Origin: Sparassis latifolia
Lineage: Eukaryota > Basidiomycota > Agaricomycetes > Polyporales > Sparassidaceae
Reading direction: 5' to 3'
NCBI GenBank assembly: GCA_018466975.1
Contig: CM031562.1
Coordinates: 3,162,001-3,226,000 of the forward strand
Length of the DNA stretch: 64,000 bases
Shown here in pieces: positions 23,605 to 34,160 of this stretch. Each line of letters opens with the position of its first letter. Within the stretch, counting starts at the first letter, position 1. A program made the position numbers and the translations under genes. The notes under the pieces are model-generated. The model ran no database searches. It saw only the letters and a program-made list of their open reading frames with translations, and was not told the DNA's origin.

Positions 23605-25160
23605 CTGCAGCTACATCAGTTACCTTATTGGCAACACTTTGATGACCTACATTAGTTAGGACACTTCAACAAGCGAGGTTGCATTTATGCTCCAGCAGAT
23701 TGACCAGATCCCGGATTCTGCATCCTATCCCTCTACATCTGTCAGTCGATCCTTTGTGCAAATACGATTCAGCGGCGAACGGAGCCGACATCGACGGGTG
23801 TGTGAGATTTCTACCGCCACAGGCACAAGCTTTAACGGTACTGCGGTGGATGCACCAATCTTATTTCTGGTGACGCAAAAGAGATTCACACCAAAAGCAC
23901 TCTGCAAGAAAGGTAACAACTGGGTCAAACTCTGTAGAACACAGATGCTTTGTCTCCGTACCTTTGTCAAGCAGTGATGTATTTTGATTAATGAAATTCT
24001 GCGAGATAGAATTTGTAGGCGAAGAAGTTTTTAGAGCAGAACACCACAATTGTGATGTTCTGTTTAAATTTTCACGACAAGTAGAAATCGAGATGATAGA
24101 TTCCATTCCTGCTGAGGCCCTGAGGGAAACGTAAAAACTTATCAGTGAGTCGCATCGCATATTCAGAGAATTGTAGGGGTTCCAGACACGAGAACGACGG
24201 TGCACCTGTATCAAGGATTCCTGTCTCTGGTTCCTCGTCGACAGAAAACGACCACAATACGAGCGCTTCAGAGGTCAGGGGTGTCAATCGCGGAAGGACT
24301 GTTCACGATCACGATGATAGAATCGATCGAACGCCTGCGACATGGTTCCAAGATCAACGTAACTGAAGAGCAAACCGATCAGCAATCAGAGCCCTAGTCT
24401 AGTGAGTAGCTTCAGGTCGGATAAAAACCAAACATTTGGGAGGCATTGAAGGAAATTGCGAAAATAAGACACTGACGCAGGCACACGACCATATGCATAC
24501 ACGGCTTGGCCTCAAATCAATTGAGTGGGAAGATGGACTCACCTGCAGGCGTGCCGTCAAACAGTCCTTCTAATGGTGATATCGATAAAGGACTTTTGTC
24601 GGTCGCGTTGAGCGACGTGCCCGCGGCTGGCAGGACTCAGGCGCCCATCACCCAAATACTCCTCAGTGCGACGCGCATACAGCGCGTCCTCGTCCGCGCC
24701 TAGTCCGCGCCCTCCCATGGGGATCTGCCTGCGTTATCCTTGCTCATGCACGTCGCGCCGCTTCCACGTTCGCGAACCTGCCGCTTGAATTCTGTGCAGC
24801 TCGCGGAGGCGTTCAATGACGGCAAGAGCTCTTTGCTCCTGCCGGCGGTGCAGTAGCTCTGCGATGACGTGCAGAATATGTTCCTGCGCCCGCGAGGTGC
24901 CCTATCTCGAAGGATTAGCGCTTAACCGTGGGCACACGAGCTTCGAACTGGCGGACGTCTCCCCGCGACGCACGACGCTCTAGAGATTAGACTGTGCGCT
25001 GTGGAGCTGTTCACAGCTGCTGAGAAACGGGTGGTGATCATGGCTATCGATCTTCGCTGGATCCATACTGGGCGGCTACCATCGTATCTAGCCTCGTTTT
25101 CTCCGTAAGCTCGTTTTCGAGAAGGTTCGCACGTATGTGCGAAACACTGCCATGGTCGCC
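23605..25160. other. Stretch without a recognisable gene
   Basis: There are frames of 60-117 codons on both strands, for example 24072-24287 on -, with no motif I can name and no consistent exon chain. The last part leads into the 5' region of the gene at 25393. Confidence 0.3.
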
Positions 25161-25321
25161 CCAATATGAGCGGCACGATCTCGGCGCCAGAAGCAAACTT
25201 TGCGCACGGTGAGGCTGCTTCTTCCATCGAGTTCTGCCATCGCCTACTTGAACTGTGTCCTGAAGAAGCGAATTTCTGCTCTGTACGCGTAGCTCAAAGC
25301 AGTATTATCATCATCTCCCAG

Positions 25322-25376
25322 AGGTACGTTTCTGCTCTCATGGGCAAGCAAAATCCACTATTGTGAGTTGACGCAG
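25322..25376 (+). other. Probable 5'-UTR intron of the 324-aa gene
   Basis: AG|GTACGTTTCTGCTCT is the donor and a GACGCAG acceptor lies 16 nt before the ATG at 25393. The same donor (GTACGTTTCTGCTCT) and an ATTCAG acceptor stand in the same place before copy 2 (about 19576-19628). The preceding bases are also alike in both copies (CTCAAGTGATATTAC and CTCAAAGCAGTATTATC). Splicing into the upstream frame would hit a stop, so it is taken as untranslated. Confidence 0.45.
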
Positions 25377-25392
25377 GTGATATCAAAGCAAT

Positions 25393-26367
25393 ATGCATCC
25401 TACCTTTATCCTGTTCCCGTCAGGCCTCACGTCCGATGATGCCAAGATTGGCCGCATCGTTGCCAATCCATTGTTACCCAGGGAATCCTATATCCCCGAA
25501 GACCCCTCACCATTCATCCCGGACGGCCTGATCCACGAAATGTCCCAGCGCTCCGTGCACAGCCTACTCGAGTCCATTGCCAAGGTTGAATTCCGTTCCG
25601 CGCTTACCAAGCTGTTTCACGCAAAGTACGACAACTCTGAGCGCGAACGTACCACCATCGACTCTGCGCTCTCACGCACGGTCGTTCTGCGCAACGCGGA
25701 GGATGTTCTCCCTGGGCTGCTGGAGGGGAAGGTGATTAGGGATTGGATCAAACGTCAGGGAAACATGAAGCTGTATCTTACCACTGGCATCAAGCTCTTC
25801 GTGGATGCGCAAGTCTCTACGCGGAGAGCTTCGGACGTGGAAACGAGTGTCAGCGCTACCATTCCCGTCACGGACGTAGTCACAGCGGCCACTGGAGTCG
25901 CCCTCGCCTTCGCCGGTGCTGCTGATGGCACTCTTTCGGGTTTGAGCAGCGGACACAGCACTTTAAAGACGACGTTCACCTCAGTGGGCGAGACGATTTT
26001 CGCGATCGAGTATCGTCAACTGAAGAATTTCAGAAAGTTCCTCTTCGGCTACGAGTTTGAGGACGTGCGTCTGCAGCCTGCTGTGCGCACCCCTTATCAC
26101 AAGATCAGGCGCATACTCGTGACCGACTCTCCGCCTGCCGATGGGGAGTCTGATGACGAACAGGGCGCTAGTAGTGCAAGGGATACATTCATAGAGGATG
26201 ATTTCACACCGGACGACGGAGGATTTGCAGAATATTGGGCACTTCCCGAGGATACTGTCATGGAGAACGACTTCATGCCGAACGATGGGGCATTCGCATT
26301 CGAGGAAAATGGTTATGAAATCTGGTGTTGGGCAGCGGCAAATGAAGACGAAGCAGTGGGGAAGTAG
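25393..26367 (+). CDS. Intact member of the 324-aa paralogous family; possible gasdermin-like protein with acidic tail
   Basis: A single uninterrupted ORF. Residues about 1-230 form one domain: TFILFPSGLTSDDAKIGRIV, LLPRESYIPEDPSPFIPD, LYLTTGIKLFVDAQVS (about 128-143), an Ala/Val/Gly-rich amphipathic stretch (about 155-190), and GETIFAIEYRQLKNF (about 199-213). Residues about 245-324 are acidic and repetitive: EDDFTPDDGGFAEYW, then ENDFMPNDGAFAFEENGYE, then an aromatic end. The order of N-terminal GRxV...P motif, a central xxxTGIKxxxxA strand and a late IFAxEYRxLK strand recalls, from memory, fungal gasdermin-like proteins (RCD-1/HET-Q1), in which a pore-forming domain is held by a short C-terminal piece. 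That assignment is inference and needs a profile search. It is the only copy of four without breaks, and the palindrome described in the findings is centred just downstream. Confidence 0.6.
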   Translation: MHPTFILFPSGLTSDDAKIGRIVANPLLPRESYIPEDPSPFIPDGLIHEMSQRSVHSLLESIAKVEFRSALTKLFHAKYDNSERERTTIDSALSRTVVLRNAEDVLPGLLEGKVIRDWIKRQGNMKLYLTTGIKLFVDAQVSTRRASDVETSVSATIPVTDVVTAATGVALAFAGAADGTLSGLSSGHSTLKTTFTSVGETIFAIEYRQLKNFRKFLFGYEFEDVRLQPAVRTPYHKIRRILVTDSPPADGESDDEQGASSARDTFIEDDFTPDDGGFAEYWALPEDTVMENDFMPNDGAFAFEENGYEIWCWAAANEDEAVGK

Positions 26368-26799
26368 CGGTGTGCAGTAGCTTAGTGCTACGTGAGGTTA
26401 TATTCGAGATTGCTGGATGTCAAGGTTGGTGGAATTCATCGATAATTAGTATCGGACCTTGAGATTGGTACTGAGCACGAGCAAATATGATGGCCTACCA
26501 CCCCCGAGGACGCGTCGTGGTTTCTGAAGGCTGTATATCATGTGGGTTGCTTGATGTTCTATAAGGCTGCAATTATTCACGGTCACCAGCGACGTCCAGA
26601 TCCTTGTCTGCTTTGTGCACTACGATGAGCCCGTGAAGAGCACCTGGTACTCGGCGATGTCATGTCGTCGAGCTTCAGTTGATGTAACACTTTTATAACG
26701 ATGTCATGTATTCAACCGCCTGTTACGAAAGTGTATGGCAGTCCGTAGCTGAGGTAGAGGGTAAATGCTGTCGAATTGAGAGCCTAGGAGACAATCTTC

Positions 26800-27480
26800 A
26801 GTGCCAATCTACTGAACTGCACATAGCATGATGTTGTCTGCACACCACGAGCTTTCCACCGCTCCGTCTTCGTTTGCTCGGGCCAAAGCGAGAATTCACC
26901 GCCATCCACTTCGACTGTAACAAGCGATCATTCGTTACGAAGTCGTCCTCTGTGAGCATACCGCCAGTGCAATCCGAGACATCTATTTCTTCAGTTTCAG
27001 GTGCTCCATGGTCCAGCATTGGTTCTTCCTCCGTGTTTGCATCCCCAATGTTATCTGTGTCATCTATCCCTTCGTCTGAAAACACTCCATCTGGGGTCCA
27101 CTTTAGTCTCTGTACACACAAACCCCGAGGCGAACATCCTCAAAAGTCGTAGCCAACGACTTCGGCGCTCCCTCAACTGGCGACGCTCAACTGGGAAAAT
27201 CGTCTCGCCCAAATGAACCTTGTCTTCGAAGCCCTGGGTCCGTTATTCGACCCCGAAAGAGTAAGATCACCGATCCCGGTAAAGGAAGGACACAGCTGGT
27301 GCACCCCTGTGGTTCCTGCATTTACTTCCGTGGGGGGTACGGAGGTGACAGCGCTCACCTAAGAGTCCAAACCTCCAGCAGGAGAGCCTAGAAATATCAC
27401 CGTCGCAGAACAAGCGAACGCCGACGGATGTGAAAGAACGCTTTCGCCGAGGATGGTCAATACCTGACGCCCCCATTGAA
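26800..27480 (-). pseudogene. Copy 4 remnant of the 324-aa family, inverted
   Basis: Reading the minus strand, in order: VRLFCDGDIS (compare KLFVDAYVS), an Ala/Ser/Thr/Gly-rich region with FTGIGDLTLSGSNNG (compare STGAGDIAIAGSRRG), LGETIFPVERRQLRERR (compare MGETIFAVEYRQLKNYR), then an acidic tail with LTEDDFVTND (compare IEDDFTPDDG). Several frames are needed and the N-terminal third is missing. It lies tail-to-tail with the intact copy about 430 nt away. Confidence 0.6.
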
Positions 27481-27879
27481 GTGGATATTTTCAGGCCGTG
27501 ATTCTGGAAGCGATTTGTTAAAGTCGAGATTGCGACAATGGATGAGTCGCTGTCGAATCGGGCTACAAGCGATAATTAGTGGAATATGGACGCACGGCGT
27601 CGTCACAACTCAAGTAAGATGTAACTCATTTCTAATACCGACATTGAGCTGGACATCTAATGTGAGCGACTGCGTGTATAGCAAAGATGAGACTCACGAG
27701 GACAGACCACAAGGGGACGACGTCTCAAAAAAGATTCTGTCGATAGTCTTTAAGTGCGTGGTACATGGTGTGCAGCTATGCGAATAATGCTTGTTTGGAG
27801 AGAAGGGCCGTCCTTCCCGGCGAAGGTCAGCAGACGCTCGTGACGGACGCGACGCGTCCGAGAACTCTTCGTCAGACCT

Positions 27880-28450
27880 ACTTACAGAAGTGAGCCTAGT
27901 TGCAAGTGAATCGCTCTTCTTAAAAGTGTGCCCTGTGGGGCTCCTTTATTAAAATTTTCCAAATTTCTTGGCCTACTGCTATCGTATAGCCTGTGCATTC
28001 ATCACCTCTCGAGCTCAAACACAGGAGTTCCTGAGGACCCGCTTGCTCATGTTGTTCCCCAGCCTTTCTTGAACTCCTCTCTCTGACTTTCTCTCTAATT
28101 GATCTTTCTCAAAGACCAAGTTTGGGACGATCGACCACCCATCTTGATCCGCCTTCGCGGAATCAAACTCAAACTACAGCTCCTAGGCGCTGAGCGCTGA
28201 AGGGCTCCGGTTTAGCCCATGAAATTGACGAATTTGTGTATTTCCTAACCGTTCGGGGTGGACTGGCTGTTGAGTAGCTGCTCTCTTTTTTCATGCACGT
28301 TGACAGCTTGAAACATACCGTAATGATGGTACCTTCACCAGTGTTCTCATTCGCAGCATCAAGATTCATGGGCAAGAATTTCATCGCGGGGGCTGTCATT
28401 GCGCGCCGCGCAACGCAAGTGCGACCAGTCTGACGTATCTACATCGTTTG
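27880..28450 (+). repeat. Diverged duplicate of the F-box-remnant segment at about 1960-2430
   Basis: Shared landmarks in order are CAAGTGAATCGCTC (copy at about 1970: CAGGTGAGTCGCTC), TGTGGGGCTCCTTTATT (GTGGGGCTCCTCTATT), CTATCGTATAGCCTGTGC (CTATCGTATGGTGTGCC), and ACGATCGACCACCCATCTT...CTTCGCGGAATCAAA (GCGATCGACCACCCACCTT...CTTCGCGGAATCAAA). No open frame spans it. It is a decayed copy of the same LRR-type gene. Confidence 0.5.
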
Positions 28451-28952
28451 GTGCACTAAACTTGAAGGAGAATGCTTTTTTCGGGGGGTGACTTCCGATC
28501 TAATCTGAGATATTCCTGCGATAGCCTTCTGGAAATGGAACACACAAGGAAATTCTGTTTAGGAGGTCACTGAGCAGATAGAGTGTGGTGCTCATTCGCA
28601 GGGTGAGTCCATCCAATGCTAATTTTGCGTAATTACCACCGATCTCATTGTCGGATCTGACATTTCGTCCATTCATGTCAATGTAGTTTTGGCTAGTCCG
28701 CCGCTCGGGTGATTGGCTACCGCGATGGAAGCGATATACACCCACAGAACTGTACACTGACGAAGGCTAACAGTTGAGGCGGCAGGTTTGTTGCAGGTCC
28801 TCTATCGACGAATGACAGCTTGCCCACGACTTCGAGCTATGTGCGTCCGATCAATCCGCTAGAAGATTGATTTATTCTTGCATAACAAAGGATCTCAACT
28901 ATCGTAGACAACCCAATCACATGCGAAGATATTAACCAGGACTTGCAAACAC

Positions 28953-29831
28953 TTATACGGAACCGTCGACAGCCATTTGCGCTTCCAACTGTCGGAACGC
29001 GCGCATAGCGCATGCGAAGTGCGCAATCCCGCACAATGTCACTAACACAACTACTGCCAGGCAAATATAACCCGTAGGCGGGTTCTGTAGCACCCTCGGC
29101 TCGCCGCCGCTCATCAGGAGCCACGCAGTCGAGAGTGCCAGCTTGATCAGGAAGATGGCCCCCCTGCATACACAGTAAGACGGCTTCAGTTTTAGATCCC
29201 TTCAGTGATGTCACAACTAACTGACCAGTTGACCCATGCGGCAGGAGCCGCTAGCAACGCGACAGTGTTAGGCCAAGTATCTGCAGTTTGCGAGATAGCC
29301 TACACGGACCGTCCACCACGCACAACGTTAATGCTACGTGTATCCAGTAATAAACTCGCGATAGAGCTCACCTGAACCCATAGCATTCCTTGGTGGGCGT
29401 CCTTGAGTTTGGACATGCGGGCATGATACTCATGTCCGAATATACACGCGAAGAGAGAGGCGATGATGGTGAGTGCCCCAAACATGCAACAGATCGGAGC
29501 ATTCGCAACACTGGAAAGTTGCATGATGGTGATTGCGGTCCTGCAGTGGCCACAATAGGTTTGCGATCATCTTCAACTACTCGGAAGGAAGAACTCACGT
29601 TAACCATAGGCCACATTGCATTCTCGTTGAATCCCGTTCTCCTATTAATCTAGCCACGAAGGTCTCCCATTGTTCTCGGAATTCTTCAGGACTCGGTTTG
29701 CAAGTGTTCTTGTCGTTAGGGAATGTGTCCAAACGTGGGATACCATTTGCGGACCAGTTAAGAAGGATGCGGTTAGTGTAAACAAACCGCGCTGCTCGGT
29801 CAAGACTTTGCGACAACGTTGTTCGAAGCAT
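28953..29831 (-). CDS. Multi-pass membrane protein of a basidiomycete family, copy 2
   Basis: Four exons on the minus strand (29831-29599, 29540-29372, 29299-29226, 29163-28953) close in frame to 228 aa. Hydrophobic segments: APICCMFGALTIIASLFACI, then ALLAAPAAWVNWGAIFLIKL running into ALSTAWLLM, and ICLAVVVLVTLCGIAHFACA. The N-terminal RILLNWSANGIPRLDTFP matches copy 1. All introns here use GT donors. Intron positions and phases equal those of the gene at 22765-23601, so the pair arose by DNA duplication. A further frame begins with an ATG at 29902 upstream of an acceptor-like CTCCTAG and could supply an extra N-terminus. Both copies look functional, unlike most duplicates nearby. The role is unknown; topology suggests an integral membrane protein. 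Confidence 0.7.
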
Positions 29832-29904
29832 CTAGGAGAGGATGAGTTGAAGCACGGAATGATCAGAAAGTTTTCAGTTGGAACAGTGAGCATTTCGTCC
29901 ATCG

Positions 29905-31220
29905 CTACTTATAACAGATCCTCCGACATTTGGGGCTGAAGGGGTCCACAGAGGATCGACGTAGGATATCCTGGATGGCAAGAAGCCCTTGTTTGAATGT
30001 TGATCCATGTCGTTGAGTTTCCACCGAGCACCTGCAGTTGATATCCTTAGTTTCGATCTATCTTTGGTGGCGTGCAATTATCTTTGGATATACATCAAGT
30101 ACAAATGGATACGCGCCTAGGAGGATGACTGATAACCGTGCCTCTGCTGGATATTCGGGGTTGATGTCATTGTGTTTGTCGAAATCGGTAAGTAGTTCAT
30201 GTTTGAGTCTTCAGAATCTATGACAGATACACTGCGCTGTATCAGCATTTTACGTTTGGTATTCATTGTGGCCAACAGGTGCGTGGCTGTTTGTCGCACG
30301 CTCAATCGGACGGACTTCAAATCCACTCGTGGCCTAGGAGCCGCGGCCCGTTCTTTCGTACTCTCATACTTGTCTTCACTCGAACAGTGCTTCTGTCATT
30401 ATATGGTCCACCTCAAAGCGTATAATCTGGGCGAGAATCTCCTTTGTTCAATGTTATGGACGGTTAGAACTTATCGACGTGTATCCACCACCATCGGAGT
30501 TTAGAGCTCATCCCTCGCTCCGAAGGCCGAGATAGCAGCATATCCAGCACAATTTTCCGGATATTTGTCGTCAAGGAGTCTGAGCGTGGACTATCACACT
30601 CCATGGGTCGCCACAGACGACATCGTCTTTTGCGGTTCATATGGCCACTCCAGCACGACCTCCACTGCTTGTGCTCCTTCCGCTTCCTCTGCTCGTACGG
30701 ATCTACTGGCTCTGGTGTGGGTCTAGAGTGACTTCGCGGATAATTACGGTCACCTGTGGGCCTCAAGCATTTTCTTCGGCGATGTGGAATTCTCACACAA
30801 ATAACGTCTACCGAACTGTCGATATGTGGCCTTCGTCCGTCGTCGAAGCGGGATTCACGACAAACAAACACGATCGTATTCCTCAACACAGGTTCACCGA
30901 GATAATGTCTAACGTTCTTCGATGTTGATTCTTCTTTTATAGGCTTCATGTTCAGGATGTCCTAGGTGATGGCAGACTTGCGTACAACAGTGCAGCTGAA
31001 GGCATTTGATTACTACTGTCTGTGGTCATGCTCTATTGATGCATAGGATCCAAGCGTCAATGTACGTCCAGCAATCAGGGACAGAACGCAAATGCTACGT
31101 TGTTTCTATCTCATTGTTATGTGCTGGAAACATTGTGCAGATCTCTGAATCAGTCGATCGCTTCTGACAGTCATTCGGGACTGGCTCTTTCGGTATGCCA
31201 CGCTTCCCATGTCCATCTGT
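29905..31220. other. Stretch without a recognisable gene
   Basis: The longest frame is 161 codons (30464-30949, -) and it overlaps a plus-strand frame rich in Leu and Pro. Neither has a motif I can name or a credible exon chain. Confidence 0.3.
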
Positions 31221-31221
31221 T

Positions 31222-31463
31222 TTTCATCTACCTCCTGTACTACACTGTGCTGTCTTGCGCCACCATCCAGTTACGCATCCCGCAATTTCATCACGGTACC
31301 AGTCCAAGTACCGCAGAAACACTGTTAGATTTAGCGTCACCGCATCGCAATAGTTGGAGTTGAGAGAGGGTGGTTGAGAAAGATTCATACAATCAGCAAC
31401 ATATTTCCTGGGTCACTCGTAAGCATCCTCAGATCCTTGTGTTCGTCTCGACTTTCATCACGT
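31222..31463 (+). repeat. About 240-bp direct repeat, left copy
   Basis: The sequence from TTCATCTACCTCCTGTACT to GTTCGTCTCGACTTTCATC is repeated in the same orientation at 36532-36773. It contains the well-kept core TTAGCGTCACCGCATCGCA. The two copies flank arm 1 of the long inverted repeat almost exactly. By eye they differ more from each other than the two arms do. Confidence 0.75.
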
Positions 31464-31794
31464 GGAGATGCCACTTCAGGAGCACCCACACACCTCAGCT
31501 TGCATGGACGGGGATATAGGAAATGAATGCTGACCGTCAGCGGAGCTCACCATCAACACCTTCTCCTCATAGAGACGCGCCTCAACAAGGTGAGTTGATG
31601 TTACGCGGGGCATCGCATGATACAGTGGTAGCTTCAGTCATCAGCTGAAGCGCAGCAGGCCAGTACGCACATTTTCCCTGCTCTATTAGTCTGCGATAAT
31701 CAAATGCATTGAAATAGTCATCGTCAGTAGGAGGTTGGGAAGGTGGTGCGGGAAGCGGGAGAGGTCCTTGGTTCGGCAGAGCAAGTGGAGGCAT
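31463..31794 (-). pseudogene. Truncated Mug135-like gene (5' part only)
   Basis: From the ATG at 31794 the frame matches the intact gene at 60214 (PTDDDYFNAFDYRRLIEQGK). A one-base insertion (GATGCCCCGCG here, GATGCCCGTG in arm 2) then breaks it after about 60 codons. Homology continues to about 31463 and stops inside intron 1 or early exon 2 of the intact gene. The remaining exons are absent, so the arm-1 copy cannot make the protein. Confidence 0.8.
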
Positions 31795-32449
31795 AGCTGC
31801 TTATACTACGAACGGAGAAGAACTAGTAACAGTAGTGTCCAGGGAGTCGCCGTCGTTCTGAATGGCACGTACTTAGATATTATAATTCAACGTTGAAACG
31901 TTGAAGCCTGAAGCGTCAAGCTCAAGTTCTGAACAGCAATTCGCCGAGTAGTAGCCGGTAGCGGCACCCTCGGAGTTCCGCGGAACGCTTCCGTTCTCAG
32001 CCAGAAGTTACTCAACGCCAACGATCAACCTGGGACTCAGCGCATCGTATATCCCACTTGTCTTCTGGATTTCGCGGAAAAAGTCTACTCATGTTCACCT
32101 AAGAGATATCATGGAGGTGAACCAGAGCAACTACGTCAGCTCGGGGATGCTGGTCCGAGTGACGGCCTGCCATAAAGTTGTCATCAACAAGGGAAGTCGC
32201 TGGATTCATCCTTATATGGAAGTACCATTGTACCCCAAATTATGGAAACGGAGCAATTGCAAGCGTTGCCATCTGATGGGAACCGAACCCTATTTGGCTT
32301 CGAATCCCATTGTGTCTTGCCTCGTGTCGTACATCGCTTTTGCTTGTTGCTCAGCTTGGGCTCTGACTCATGCATCTGGCCGATCTCAGCAATAGATCTA
32401 CGCTTTGATCGAATTCACGGGTTGGTCTGCTGCGGTTTGGCTTCCAGCG

Positions 32450-32457
32450 TATAAATA
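32450..32457 (+). promoter_or_regulatory. TATA-box of the arm-1 transcript (predicted)
   Basis: TATAAATA is followed by a long pyrimidine-rich run (CCTCCCCTTTTTCCTCC) of the kind that marks fungal transcription starts, then by GTAAGA/GTAAGT donor-like sites at about 32694 and 32790. The inverted arm keeps it at 59551-59558. It suggests a Pol II transcript running through the structured modules in the plus sense of arm 1. Confidence 0.45.
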
Positions 32458-33141
32458 CCCCCAAGTTATTCCTCCCCTTTTTCCTCCATCGCCTCTGCAT
32501 TCTGCTCTCCTCCACGTGGACAGTTGGGCTTCTGGGTATATAATCTGGTGTCTACCGCGCTTTCTCCCATCGCTCTTTCCCTCTGTCTTCCATCATCTAT
32601 CCTCAACCTCAACCTCAACGTCTTCCACATCCTCAAGCCACCTTGCTCAAGCTGAAGGTGTTGTATGACCTCAAGGAGGGTTGAACAACAAAGGTAAGAC
32701 TTCTCCGACATCGTTGTTCACCGCCTATGCTCAACGAACCTACCCCCGTTCACGTCGTAGCCACTCCAACATCCTTCTCGGCACGTCGTTGGTAAGTTGA
32801 ACTGGGCTCCGTCCTTGTCGACGAACTGTATCTCTTGACTTGGCAACACAACGGCGCGACCTCTTCGTCGTTGATCCGGCTCGATGTCGGTTCTGGCGAC
32901 GGTGGTCACCAATATGGCCACATCAACACTGTGTCTTTTTCTGGCGATGGGCGGATGGTTGGGTGGGCCTTAGCTTCATTCATTCCCTCTGACGACTTCC
33001 TCCATCTGACGACAAACTTTCCTCTGGCGACGGTTCTCTTCTGTGGGACTTGGTTCTTCTTTTTTTCCATTTCTCATTCTCCCGCTCCTTTTTTAATTCC
33101 TTTTGTGTTCATGACTCTTGTCGACAATCGCGTGGACCGAA

Positions 33142-33227
33142 CCCCCCGGGGGCTGGCGCGGACCTTTCGTGGTCCCCGGGATGAGTACCCCGTCGCCCTT
33201 GTGTGACGGGCGAAACCAACTCGCGCC
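33142..33227 (+). ncRNA. Structured module R1 (arm 1)
   Basis: Shortest of four related modules. Outer helix CCCGGGG / CCCCGGG (others: CCCGAGG / CCTCGGG, a compensatory A-U to G-C change). Inner hairpin GGACC / GGTCC with loop TTTCGT. Long-range GGCGCG / CGCGCC. Downstream hairpin CCCGTC / GACGGG. The stem-B hairpin present in R2-R4 is missing. Single-stranded GGGATGAGTACC and GAAACCAACT are kept. No Rfam family is assigned; RNA versus DNA-level function is unknown. Confidence 0.5.
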
Positions 33228-33375
33228 AACCTCAAGCCTTACCCGAAATTCAAGGTGCGTCATTTGATTTATTTCCCTCTCGTTTGTGACTAATGTTCGA
33301 CTGTTGCATTCCATGCCGGCCGTCGATAGCCCCGAAGTGCACTCACACTAACGACTCTCTGTAGGTTCCCTTGGA

Positions 33376-33960
33376 TTATCGCCATTCCGTCTGCAAGGCT
33401 AGCGCAAACTGTTCCTCAGCATCGGCGACTAGCGTATGGACCCTGTAAACTCTTCGGAAGGGCGAGATCATCACAGACCAGCGTGCAATGATCTGGGCAT
33501 TTTCCTGCCCTCTGCACCCTGTGAGTGGTCGGCAGGTCATCTTTCGTTCTATGTCGACTGCAGGCGGGCACAAGCTGTTGATCAGAATCAGCGATGAGCG
33601 TATCCTGTAAAGCCTCCCCAAGGGTGAGACCGACGATGTACCGGAGTGCATCGATGACGATGCACAACGGTTTCCGTGACTGGTCAACAGTGATCGCTTC
33701 GTGGGTTTTGTTGACTGCAGTCTAGTGCTCGCTGTCGACGGGTCGGCATCGGCGAGGGGTTGGACACTGTAAACTCTTCTGAAGGGCGAGATCGACGGAG
33801 AGCCGGTGTGCAATGATGCGGGCGTTTTTTGCCCTCTGCACACAACAATGGCTCTCTGTGACTGGTCGGCAGGTCGCTTTTCGTTCGGTGTGGGTTGCAG
33901 TTTGTGCTAGCCTTGCAGTGCAGTTGTCATCAATGCAAGAGAAGGTGAGATTTGCAGCAA
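33376..33960. repeat. Degenerate tandem repeats in arm 1
   Basis: Units of about 150-180 nt contain CTGTGACTGGTCGGCAGGTC-like and AGGGCGAGATCATCA/AGGGCGAGATCGACG-like boxes, the latter preceded by TAAACTCTTC. On the minus strand the three units translate to SISPFRRVYSVQPL, SVSPLGRLYRIRSS and MISPFRRVYRVHTL. A further partial unit lies at about 34380-34560. The same array stands inverted at about 58040-58620 in arm 2. Confidence 0.6.
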
Positions 33961-34047
33961 GTTCGTTCTGCCTGCACTTTGACTAATAATGTTGTGTAGG
34001 GTCGCCAGATAAGCGCGTTGAAATACCCTCAATCACATCAGGTGCGT

Positions 34048-34160
34048 CCCGAGGACGGGCAGCACTTGCGATGCAGCTGCTGTCCGGGCGCGGACCTTTA
34101 CGTGGTCCTCGGGATAAGTACCCCGTTGCCTCCGGGTGGCGGGGGAAACCAACTCGCGCC
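34048..34160 (+). ncRNA. Structured module R2 (arm 1)
   Basis: Full module in the order: outer helix 5' strand CCCGAGGAC; stem-B hairpin GGGCAGCA / TGCTGTCC; GGCGCG; hairpin GGACC-TTTACGT-GGTCC, whose 3' strand also completes the outer helix (GTCCTCGGG); GGGATAAGTACC; a GC-rich hairpin; GAAACCAACT; CGCGCC. GGCGCG with CGCGCC crosses the outer helix, giving a nested-pseudoknot topology. The module begins 7 nt after an exon-like end (CATCAG|GTGCGT), so it may lie in an intron ending at the TTCCAG near 34220. Confidence 0.55.

Noticed and set aside
33142..33227. Hammerhead ribozyme in module R1 (GATGAG ... CGAAAC around a hairpin, three-way junction)
   Set aside because: The core CTGANGA is not present (GGGATGA instead, and GATAAG/GACGAG in other copies), and the bases before stem I do not offer the usual NUH cleavage site. 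The GGG is needed for the outer helix.
33376..33843. 155-codon minus-strand ORF as a protein gene in the arm
   Set aside because: It is produced by the degenerate tandem repeats, and the presumed transcript runs on the other strand. The frame is kept in both arms only because they are nearly identical.
34048..34160. Canonical HDV-type ribozyme
   Set aside because: The strand order fits a nested double pseudoknot on either strand, but the first helix does not start with G at a cleavage point on the presumed sense strand, and the catalytic C with flanking As between the last hairpin and last helix strand is not evident.
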